DNA of 64,000 bases from Heliomarina baculiformis (lineage in GTDB: Bacteria > Pseudomonadota > Alphaproteobacteria > Rhodobacterales > Rhodobacteraceae), in NCBI RefSeq assembly GCF_019966545.1, contig NZ_JAIMIC010000008.1, forward strand, positions 248,001 through 312,000, in the 5' to 3' direction. The number at the start of each line of letters is the position of its first letter. The stretch's first letter is position 1. The position numbers and the translations under genes are program-made. This document shows, one piece after another, positions 53,548 to 61,085 of this stretch. A model generated the notes under the pieces. The model made no database searches and was not told the DNA's origin. It worked only from the letters and a program-made list of their open reading frames with translations.

Positions 53548-54366
53548 CTAACGCTCCCGTACCAGCCGGGGGTCGGTCACGTCGCGCAGCCCGTCGCCCA
53601 GCAGGCCAAAGCCGAGAACAGCGGTGACGATGCAAAGGCCGGGGTAGATCGCCAGTTGCGGCGCGAGGTACATCAGCGTCTGCGCCTCGGAGAGCATCCG
53701 GCCCCATGAGGGCGCGGGCGGCTGCGCGCCGAGGCCAAGGTAGGATAGCGCGGCCTCGGCAAGGATAGCGACGGCGAATTCGATGGTGGCCTGCACGATG
53801 ATCGGCGCGGCGATGTTGGGCAGGATGTGATCGCGCGAGATTGCGGCGCGGGTCAGACCGGCGGCCTGCGCGGCGGTCACGTATTCGCGGGTCCATATCT
53901 GGTTGGCCGAGGCGCGGGCGACTCGGGCGAAAACGGGGATATTGATGAAGGAGATCGCCAGTATCGCGTTGGTAAGCGAGGGACCAAAGACGGCGGCCAG
54001 CATGATCGCGAAGAGCAGCGCCGGGAAGGCGAAGCCAATGTCGGCGATGCGCATTACCAAATCCTCGACCCATCCGCCGATGGCGGAGGCTAGCAGGCCG
54101 AGCGCTGTGCCGATGGAGCCGCCGATCAGTACGGCGGCGAGGGCCACGGCCATGGAGTTCCGCGCTGCCGCCATGAGTTGCGAGACCACGTCGCGGCCAA
54201 GCTGATCGGTGCCAAGCCAGTGCAACTCGGAGGGCGGGCCGAATTTACCGCGGATGTTCATTTCGGTGTAGTCATGCGGTGTCCAGATCAGCGACAGGGC
54301 GGCTGCCCCGATCACCAAGAGGACAAGCGCCGCGCCGATCAGCAGGTTGACGGGCAGCCGTTTCAT
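53548..54366 (-). CDS. Peptide-type ABC permease (DppC-like)
   Basis: The 272-residue permease has the DppC hallmark WLGTDQLGRDVVSQLMAAARNSM and the EAA-like loop YVTAAQAAGLTRAAISRDHILPNIAAPI. It overlaps the DppB stop. Compared with the family it has a short N-terminal cytoplasmic part. Confidence 0.92.
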   Translation of the reverse strand: MKRLPVNLLIGAALVLLVIGAAALSLIWTPHDYTEMNIRGKFGPPSELHWLGTDQLGRDVVSQLMAAARNSMAVALAAVLIGGSIGTALGLLASAIGGWVEDLVMRIADIGFAFPALLFAIMLAAVFGPSLTNAILAISFINIPVFARVARASANQIWTREYVTAAQAAGLTRAAISRDHILPNIAAPIIVQATIEFAVAILAEAALSYLGLGAQPPAPSWGRMLSEAQTLMYLAPQLAIYPGLCIVTAVLGFGLLGDGLRDVTDPRLVRER

Positions 54367-55307
54367 GCGCGGGCCTTCAGGCGGGGGTCGATCACCACGT
54401 ACAGCAGGTCGACGATGAAATTCGCGGTGACGACGATGGCGGCAAAGAGCATCACCAGCGCCTGCACCGTGGGCAGGTCGCGGTTGGCGATGGACTGGAA
54501 GATCAGCCGCCCGAGGCCGGGGAGATAGAACACGTTCTCGATCACGATGGTGCCGGTGACGAGAGCGGCGAATTGCATACCCACGATGGTGACAATGGGC
54601 ACCAGCGCGTTGGGCAGCACATGACGCCAGAGTACGCGCTGGCGGGAAAAGCCGGTGGCGCGGGCGGTGCGGATGAAATCCTGCCGCATGACCTCGAGCG
54701 CGGAGGAGCGCGTCACCCGTGCCAGCACCGAGGATTGCACGAGACCGAGCGCCACGGTGGGCAGGATCAGCGCGCGCATGGCCGCGATGGGGTCGCTCCA
54801 GCCGGGGAAACCGCCGGGAGGCAGCCAGCGGAGTTTGACGGCAAAGAGCAGCACAAGCAGCATCGAGAGCCAGAAGGCGGGGACGGCGATGCCGAGCTGG
54901 CTGAGAAACATCACGCCCCAGTCCCCGGCTTTGCGATGGTTGGCGGCGGCACCGATGCCCATGATCAGGGCAAGGATGACGGTGAAGATCATGCCCGCAA
55001 CGGCGAGCGAGAGTGTCATCGGCAAACGCTCGGCGATGAGTTCCGACACGGGAACGCGGAAGGAGTGGCTGATGCCAAAATCTCCGGTCAGCGCATTTCC
55101 GATCCAGCTGAAGTAACGGCTGAGCAGCGGGTCGTTGAGGCCGAGCTGTTCACGAAGGGCGGCCAGCGCATCTTCTGTCGCGTCGAGGCCGAGAATGGTG
55201 AGCGCCGGATCGCCGGGGAGGATGTTCATCACGGCGAACACGACAACGGACACTGCAAGCAGCGTCAGCACAAAGCCGAGCGTCCGGCGGAACAGGAAAT
55301 AGGCCAT
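54363..55307 (-). CDS. Peptide-type ABC permease (DppB-like)
   Basis: The 314-residue permease starts with the DppB-type helix LGFVLTLLAVSVVVFAVMNILPGDPALTILG. The EAA loop is DFIRTARATGFSRQRVLWRHVLPNALVPI. It lies behind the binding-protein gene, with a hairpin in the 67-base gap. Confidence 0.92.
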   Translation of the reverse strand: MAYFLFRRTLGFVLTLLAVSVVVFAVMNILPGDPALTILGLDATEDALAALREQLGLNDPLLSRYFSWIGNALTGDFGISHSFRVPVSELIAERLPMTLSLAVAGMIFTVILALIMGIGAAANHRKAGDWGVMFLSQLGIAVPAFWLSMLLVLLFAVKLRWLPPGGFPGWSDPIAAMRALILPTVALGLVQSSVLARVTRSSALEVMRQDFIRTARATGFSRQRVLWRHVLPNALVPIVTIVGMQFAALVTGTIVIENVFYLPGLGRLIFQSIANRDLPTVQALVMLFAAIVVTANFIVDLLYVVIDPRLKARA

Positions 55308-55338
55308 ATGTCTTCTATCTTGCCTGCCGAGGGGCAGG

Positions 55339-55365
55339 GGGCCGGGCGCGCAATGCGTCCGGCCC
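55339..55365 (-). promoter_or_regulatory. Intercistronic stem-loop behind the second peptide-type binding-protein gene
   Basis: GGGCCGGGCGC and GCGTCCGGCCC can pair over 11 positions with one mismatch around a five-base loop. It is located between the binding-protein stop and the DppB start, on the minus-strand transcript. Confidence 0.65.
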
Positions 55366-55374
55366 GATCCGTGA

Positions 55375-56865
55375 TCAGTTGACGGTCACGTCTGCCAGCG
55401 GCTGGAACAGGACCGGTGCGGATTTCCAGAACCCGTCCACATTGGTGCGGATCACGCTGAGGCGCGGCAGCTGGAACAGGAAGCCGTGTACGGCCTGATC
55501 GGCCAGGTATTCCTGCCCCTGTTTCAGCAGCGCGTTGCGCTTGTCGGTATCGGCCTCGGTCTGGATGTCGTCCCATAGCTTTGTGAATTCTGGATCGTCA
55601 TAGCCGTAGAAATAGTCCGACCCCTTGGCAAAATTGCCCATGTCATTGGGGCTGGTATGGGCGATGATAGTCATGTCGTAGTTCTTTTTCTTGTAGACCT
55701 CGTCGATCCAGAAGCCCCATTCGACATTTTCCACCTTGGCGTTGATGCCCGCATCGGCCAGCTCGGCCTGAATGATCTCGGCAGAGCGGGTCGCGTAGGG
55801 GAAGGGGGGGACTCGGATGGTCATCTCGGTGCCTTCGACACCGGCCTCGGCGAACATCGCCTTGGCTTTTTCGGCGTCATGTGGATAGAGGCCGGTCAGG
55901 TCTTCGTAGGCCGGGCCATGCGGCGGGTAGAAGCTGCCGATGGGCACGGCCTGACCGTACATCGCGCCGTCGATGATTTCGTCGCGGTTGATCGCGGTGG
56001 AAACGGCGCGGCGGACCTCGACATTGTCGAAGGGCGGTTTGGAGTTGTTCATCGCGAGGATGACTTCGCCCTCGGTGCTGCCGATTTCCACGTTGAAACG
56101 CGGGTCGGCTTCGAACTGGGGCATCATTTCGGGCGCGGGGAAACCGGGGAAGGCGTCGATCTCTTCGGCCATCATCGCGGCGCTGGCGGCAGCGGCATCC
56201 GAGATGAAGCGGAATTCGACGCGGTCAAGCTGAACGCTGTCGGCATCGTGCCAGTCTTCGTTCTTGGTCAGGGTGAGGCGGTCGCCACGGGTCCAGCTGT
56301 CGAATTTGAAGGGGCCGGTGCCGACGGGTGTCGCGTTGTTCAGATCGACCGATTCCTCGGCGACAATCGAAGCGTCGCCTTGCGCGAGGTTAAAGAGAAA
56401 GAAGGCGTCCTTGTTCTTCAGCGTGATGACGACGGTATTGGCATCGGGAGCCTCGACCGTGTCGATGGGCTTGAAGATGCTCTTGGAGGGGTTGGTACTG
56501 TCCTCGGCCATCGCGCGGTTGAAGGCAAAGATCACATCGGCCGAATCGAAATCGGTGCCGTCGTGGTATTTGACGCCTTCGCGAAGCTTGAACGTGTAGG
56601 TCAGCCCCTCTTCGGAGATGTCCCAGCTTTCGGCCAGCGCCGGTTCCACTTCGCCGCTTTCGGTCACGGTCGTCAGTGATTCGTAAACATTCGCGGCCAG
56701 CATCCCGTCAATCGAGGCGGTGGCGTCGGCGGTCGGGTCCAGCGAGGTCGGTTCCTGCTGGAGACCGATGACCAGATCGGTGGCAAGCGCGGGCGCGGCG
56801 CAGAGCGTGCTGCCCAGCAGAACCGACAGGGTGACGCGGGATAGGGTGGTGGAAAGCAGTGACAT
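55375..56865 (-). CDS. Peptide-type ABC substrate-binding protein (family 5)
   Basis: The ATG at 56865 follows AAGGAG and gives 496 residues. The Sec signal is VTLSVLLGSTLCAAPALA (cut near residue 28). Family 5 features are GLQQEPTSLDPTADATASIDGMLAANVYESL, LAESWDISEEGLTYTFKLREGVKYHDGTDFDSADVIFAFNRAM and NNSKPPFDNVEVRRAVSTAINRDEI. It is the first gene of the operon that ends in the phosphoesterase. The ligand is unknown. Confidence 0.9.
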   Translation of the reverse strand: MSLLSTTLSRVTLSVLLGSTLCAAPALATDLVIGLQQEPTSLDPTADATASIDGMLAANVYESLTTVTESGEVEPALAESWDISEEGLTYTFKLREGVKYHDGTDFDSADVIFAFNRAMAEDSTNPSKSIFKPIDTVEAPDANTVVITLKNKDAFFLFNLAQGDASIVAEESVDLNNATPVGTGPFKFDSWTRGDRLTLTKNEDWHDADSVQLDRVEFRFISDAAAASAAMMAEEIDAFPGFPAPEMMPQFEADPRFNVEIGSTEGEVILAMNNSKPPFDNVEVRRAVSTAINRDEIIDGAMYGQAVPIGSFYPPHGPAYEDLTGLYPHDAEKAKAMFAEAGVEGTEMTIRVPPFPYATRSAEIIQAELADAGINAKVENVEWGFWIDEVYKKKNYDMTIIAHTSPNDMGNFAKGSDYFYGYDDPEFTKLWDDIQTEADTDKRNALLKQGQEYLADQAVHGFLFQLPRLSVIRTNVDGFWKSAPVLFQPLADVTVN

Positions 56866-57201
56866 GGAAACTCCTTGGGTCTTTCGGGCATCGAGGATGC
56901 ACCGGCCGCAGATGGTTCGACATTGAAAGAGTGCCCGAGCCCGCGCGACGGGGTCAACGCTTATATGCGTCACATGACATGCGGGTGACGAAACGGGAAC
57001 CGAATGATGAAAGCTTCTCCCGCTAGTTTTTAAAAATTTACGCGAGGTCAGCTACTTGTCACCCGACGTAACGAGCAGATTTCTGAATCTTAGATATCTG
57101 CTATAGGTTGTACTAGGCTGGGCGAACTCCTAACCCGACATCAGAAGCGAAAACAAGTCGCCAAGAACAAGCCCGGCCTGCGGGTGAAAGGAGAAAAAAG
57201 C
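56866..57201. other. Divergent intergenic region
   Basis: These 336 bases carry promoters for the importer (minus) and the MarR gene (plus). A dyad, CAGAT-N15-ATCTG, lies at 57076-57100 and includes AGATATCT, a plausible MarR self-operator. No gene is evident. Confidence 0.4.
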
Positions 57202-57720
57202 GTGACAATAGATCAGACAATGGATGGGACCGGCGCCGAGGTGCAGGACGGTAACCGCCTTTCCCGGGAGGTCGGAAGAGCCGCAAGGCACTTTACCCGT
57301 ACGCTTCAGATACGTCTTGCGCAATACGGAGTGAGCATCGGGCAATGGTCGTTCCTGCGCGCGCTCTGGGTGGAGGACGGGCTGTCGCAGCGCGAGCTGA
57401 GCAAACGCGTGGGGCTGACCGAACCGACGACGCACAGTGCGCTTCAGAAGCTTGAAGATCGCGGTTTGATCACACGTCGTACGATGACGGGCAACAACCG
57501 TAGATTGCACTCTTTCCTGACGGAAGAAGGCAAGGCGCTGAAGCCCGTGCTCGAGCCGCTGACGCTGGAAGTCGATGAGGTCGCCGTGCGCGGGCTCGAT
57601 GCTGCGCAGCAGGTCGCTCTTAAGGAAGCGCTGGAAGCAGTAACCAAGAATCTGAAGGCTGATGAAGCCGCTGCCGCCGAGCGCGGTCTTCGCGTGCCGC
57701 CGACGCGTGAGCGCGAATGA
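57202..57720 (+). CDS. MarR-family transcriptional regulator
   Basis: A GTG at 57202 lies eight bases after AAAGGAG and gives 172 residues. The winged helix is LSQRELSKRVGLTEPTTHSALQKLEDRGLITRRTMTGNNRRLHSFLTEEGKAL. N- and C-terminal helices form the dimer interface. It lies upstream of polysaccharide-export genes and divergent from the importer, so either could be its target. Confidence 0.87.
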   Translation: MTIDQTMDGTGAEVQDGNRLSREVGRAARHFTRTLQIRLAQYGVSIGQWSFLRALWVEDGLSQRELSKRVGLTEPTTHSALQKLEDRGLITRRTMTGNNRRLHSFLTEEGKALKPVLEPLTLEVDEVAVRGLDAAQQVALKEALEAVTKNLKADEAAAAERGLRVPPTRERE

Positions 57721-57851
57721 AAAGAAAATGGCTGGCGGAGAACCCGTCAGCCATCGTCCAGTCCAGGGAAAATTCGAAAATGGGCGTTTCGCGTCGGTGT
57801 TTGCCGGGTGGCGCGGAACGCTTTGTCAGTGAAGGAGCGTCGCGGACCCTA

Positions 57852-58070
57852 TCAGGCCGTTGCGTAATGGGTGATGAGCAGCGGCGGGCGCTCGGAGGCG
57901 CTGCGGATCAGGGCGGCGACGTGTAGTACGGCGGCCATGCCCAGTGCGGTCGCGCTGCCGGTCAGGGAATACATGCCTAACGCCATCAGGAAGCCCGCGC
58001 CTGAAAACAGGGTGATCGCAGCAGCGATGGTTCCGGTAAGTCCGCCGAGAAGCATCAGTCCGAGAGCCAT
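57852..58070 (-). CDS. Small hydrophobic membrane protein, unknown
   Basis: The 72-residue product has two hydrophobic segments separated by a short turn (MALGLMLLGGLTGTIAAAITLF and FLMALGMYSLTGSATALGMAAVLHVAALI). An AAAGG precedes its ATG. It is convergent with the MarR gene and divergent from the export genes. I do not recognise a family. Confidence 0.55.
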   Translation of the reverse strand: MALGLMLLGGLTGTIAAAITLFSGAGFLMALGMYSLTGSATALGMAAVLHVAALIRSASERPPLLITHYATA

Positions 58071-58432
58071 AACATGTACCTTTCACTAAATTCCGTTCAC
58101 TGGAGACCATAAGAGCGTTGAAGTTTGACGGAAATAAGGCGGATTTCGGGAGATTGTGGCACGCTTGAACCCAATTTGGAATCAGTCAATGACCTTGAAA
58201 ACAAGGGCAAAAAACCGCCGATAGCTGGTGAATGTGTCGAAAAGTGACTGTAAATGCCACAAATCGGGGCGACTCGGGCAGCGGTAAGCGGTCCGGGGTG
58301 TTGCCTGCGCGGCACGAAACTCTTGCCGAAGAAACGGCACAGGTGCATCAAGGTCCTGTTTACTGTAATAAAGTCGAAACACCGCCGGTTCGTGGGGCTG
58401 GCGGGAACAGGAAAATGGACAGAGAAGCTGCT
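58071..58432. other. Upstream region of the polysaccharide-export genes
   Basis: This 362-base region has no convincing gene. It must hold promoters for the small membrane protein (minus) and the export gene (plus). In-frame codons upstream of 58433 carry no signal-peptide-compatible start apart from an ATG at 58415. No strong dyad was found. Confidence 0.4.
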
Positions 58433-59044
58433 ATGACGCGTGTTTTCAAAATTGTGACTGTCTTTCTTGCTGCGCAGTTCATGGCGCTCGCCGCGATGGC
58501 GCAGGATGGATACAGCATCAAGCCGGGCGACGTCGTCCGTGTCGAAGTTCTCGAGGATTCCTCGCTTAACCGTGAATCACTGGTGCTGCCCGATGGCCGT
58601 ATCACCGTGCCGCTGGCCGGGACCGTGGCGGTCGGCGGGCGTACTGTAGACCAGGTTCGTTCTGACGTGACCCAGCGCCTGTCGAGCAATTTCGCAAGCG
58701 ACCCGACTGTGACCGTTTCGCTGGTTCAGCTGGGCGAGGCCCCCAAGTCGACCGGCACCTATTCTAGCGACATCGAAGTCTACTTTATGGGCGAAATCAA
58801 CACGCCCGGCCTGGCCAGGGTAGAAAAAGGCACGACTCTGCTTCAGGCGCTCGCCATCGCTGGCGGGTTCTCGCGCTTTGCGGCGACCAAGCGGGTTCAA
58901 CTGCGCCGGACCGACAGTTCGGGCGTGCAGAAGGTCTATGCCTTTAACTACGACGATGTTCTCGCGGGCCGGACGAGCATTGGCGGAACAGTTCTTGCCA
59001 AGGGCGATGTGATCGTCGTACCAGCACGAAAACTATTCGAATAA
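58433..59044 (+). CDS. Short polysaccharide export (OPX/Wza-like) periplasmic protein
   Basis: The ATG at 58433 gives 203 residues; an ATG at 58415 would add six. After a Sec signal (IVTVFLAAQFMALAAMAQ) come a polysaccharide-export domain (YSIKPGDVVRVEVLEDSSLNRESLVLPDGRITVPLAGTVAVGG) and one SLBB domain (VYFMGEINTPGLARVEKGTTLLQALAIAGGFSRFA). There is no lipobox cysteine and no outer-membrane helix, unlike full-length Wza. An outer-membrane barrel gene follows at once, so the two probably form the export route together. Confidence 0.87.
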   Translation: MTRVFKIVTVFLAAQFMALAAMAQDGYSIKPGDVVRVEVLEDSSLNRESLVLPDGRITVPLAGTVAVGGRTVDQVRSDVTQRLSSNFASDPTVTVSLVQLGEAPKSTGTYSSDIEVYFMGEINTPGLARVEKGTTLLQALAIAGGFSRFAATKRVQLRRTDSSGVQKVYAFNYDDVLAGRTSIGGTVLAKGDVIVVPARKLFE

Positions 59045-59072
59045 CCGTTTGCAAAAATCGGGGCGGAGCAGG

Positions 59073-60476
59073 TTGAAAATCAGGGCGCTGATAGGCGGGA
59101 CGGCAATGGCGTCCCTTGTCATTTATGCGACACAGCCCGGCTGGGCGCAGGATGACAGCAATGCGGGCTTTCACGCCACACTGGGTGTTACCCAGGGCTT
59201 CACCTATGGCGATAACCTCGGACTGGGCATTCCGGGAAACCCGAATGACCCCGAGGAAGGCACGAGTTCGCTTTCCACCACCGGGCTGCGCCTTGATATG
59301 TCCAGCATCACCCGGACGCAGACTTTCAACTTTTCGCTCGGCGGGTCCGGGCGTTATGGCAGCCCGGCCTCGGGCACTTCGCTCAGCACCGGTTTTGTCG
59401 ACCCCTTCATGACGGTTCTTTATTCGCGTGAAGGTGCCAATGCGCGGTTCAACTTTTCGGCGGCAATACGGGAAACGGACGTGTCCGATGTCATCGGCGC
59501 CGAGTTCGACGACGATGGCGTGCTTATCCCGCCGACCGACCTTGGCGATCTGACCGGGACCGGCACGCGGCGCACCTATACGGCAAGGGTCGGGTTCGAA
59601 ACCGGGCTCTACTCGCCGTTTGGGCTGCGGTTTCAGGCCGACAGTTTCAAGGTTGAGTATAGCGATACGACTTCGAACTCGCTGAACGATTTCGAGCGTA
59701 CCTCTGCCCAGATGACGGCGCTGTTCCGGATTGACCCGATCAACACGGCCGTCGCGGACTTCCGCTATTCGCTTTACAATGACGATACCGGCAGTCCGGA
59801 TGAAGAGACGCGCACCGTCGAATTCGGCTTCGACCGTGATCTGGTTTCCGGCGGTTCGATTGCGGCGCGGCTTGGTTACACCGACACTGACGACGGGCTT
59901 CCAAACACGAATGACAACGGCGGCACGACGGGGCGTTTGGTTTATAACGGCAAACTGCCCAACGGCGGCTATAGCGTCGGCTATAGCATCCGGCGCACGA
60001 ACGATAACGAGATCGACACGCTGCGTATATCCCGCAATCTGGATCTGCCGCTTGGGTCGATCAGCGGGAACATCGGCCTGACCAGTCTTGGTGGCGCTTC
60101 GCCCGAGGTCGTGGGCGGGCTGAATTATAACCGGGACACGCAGAAAGGTTCTTATTCTCTACAGGTCAATCGGGCGGTTACCTCGGATTCGGATGACGAG
60201 GACCGGTTCAGCACGCAGCTTTCGGCGCGCTATCGTCATGACCTGACGCCCTATTCGAGTTTTGTCGCCAATATCCTTTACTACCAGCTTGACGGCACGG
60301 CCAGTTCCAACGAGGTCAGCCGCTCAAGCCTTGAGCTTGGCTATCAGCATTCGCTGACAGAGGACTGGTTCCTGTCGACCGGCGTGAACCTGCGGATGCG
60401 GGAAGAAGAGAATGTCGGCCAAGGAGAGTCGCAGGAGATATTCCTGCGGTTGTCGCGCAGTTTCGACCTGTTCTGA
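59073..60476 (+). CDS. Outer-membrane beta-barrel protein of the polysaccharide export locus
   Basis: The start is uncertain: TTG at 59073 gives 467 residues with the signal IRALIGGTAMASLVIYATQPGWAQ, while TTG at 59049 and ATG at 59106 are alternatives. The mature protein is rich in alternating hydrophobic strands (YGSPASG, FNFSAAIRETDV, FGLRFQADSFKVEYSD) and ends in SRSFDLF with the terminal phenylalanine typical of barrels. It is probably the outer-membrane channel for the polysaccharide. Confidence 0.75.
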   Translation: MKIRALIGGTAMASLVIYATQPGWAQDDSNAGFHATLGVTQGFTYGDNLGLGIPGNPNDPEEGTSSLSTTGLRLDMSSITRTQTFNFSLGGSGRYGSPASGTSLSTGFVDPFMTVLYSREGANARFNFSAAIRETDVSDVIGAEFDDDGVLIPPTDLGDLTGTGTRRTYTARVGFETGLYSPFGLRFQADSFKVEYSDTTSNSLNDFERTSAQMTALFRIDPINTAVADFRYSLYNDDTGSPDEETRTVEFGFDRDLVSGGSIAARLGYTDTDDGLPNTNDNGGTTGRLVYNGKLPNGGYSVGYSIRRTNDNEIDTLRISRNLDLPLGSISGNIGLTSLGGASPEVVGGLNYNRDTQKGSYSLQVNRAVTSDSDDEDRFSTQLSARYRHDLTPYSSFVANILYYQLDGTASSNEVSRSSLELGYQHSLTEDWFLSTGVNLRMREEENVGQGESQEIFLRLSRSFDLF

Positions 60477-60501
60477 TCCAGACAGCCCTATGCGGGTCGG
60501 C

Positions 60502-60894
60502 TCAGACCGCGGAGAATTCCACCCAGATCCAGACCATCGCGAGATAGGTCAGGTGATGCAGCGCCTGATCGAAGCCGCTGGCGCGCCAGTAGCCCGCTTC
60601 GTTCGGGCCATAGCCCTTCATCTCGGAATAGCGGGCCTTGCCCCAGTCGATATTGAAATGCACGATCCATTCAAGCACGGCCATGACGGCGATAAACGCG
60701 GGCGAGGCTCCGACGATGAAAAAGGCGATGACCGAACCAAAGGCATGGACGGCCGCATGTTCGGCGCGGCCGAGGTGGAAATATTCGCCCCTGCCGGACA
60801 GCATGCGCGGGGTCTGCAGGAAGTAATCCGCAAACATGTGCTTGATCTGCAAAAGGCTCAGCAGGATCAGGACCGAACTTACGGTTGCTGGCAA
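60502..60894 (-). CDS. DUF3307 family membrane protein
   Basis: A TTG start at 60894 lies six bases behind GGAG and gives 130 residues. The family-typical N-terminus is LLSLLQIKHMFADYFLQTPRMLSGRG, followed by HAAVHAFGSVIAFFIVG and WGKARYSEMKGY. Four hydrophobic segments suggest an inner-membrane protein. The function is unknown. It is convergent with the barrel gene and divergent from the large ABC-like gene. Confidence 0.8.
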   Translation of the reverse strand: MPATVSSVLILLSLLQIKHMFADYFLQTPRMLSGRGEYFHLGRAEHAAVHAFGSVIAFFIVGASPAFIAVMAVLEWIVHFNIDWGKARYSEMKGYGPNEAGYWRASGFDQALHHLTYLAMVWIWVEFSAV

Positions 60895-61085
60895 GGCGAA
60901 CTCCGTTACTGCACGTTCAAGGTCAGCTTAGGCGGATCGTGGCGGTACCGCAATCGCTGGTCTTGCAAGCAGGACAAGGGTTTGCGGGTTTGGAGCGTGC
61001 CTGCCGCCTTGCTACTCGACGCCGTGGTGGTAATCATGCCGGAACGCATCCTGCGGCATCTGAATGCAAAGCCAGTACCGGGAAC

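Noticed and set aside
57826-58110. Alternative minus-strand frame of 94 codons near the small membrane protein
   Set aside because: It is rich in R and H and without hydrophobic segments. The overlapping 72-residue frame has two clear membrane helices and a ribosome-binding site.
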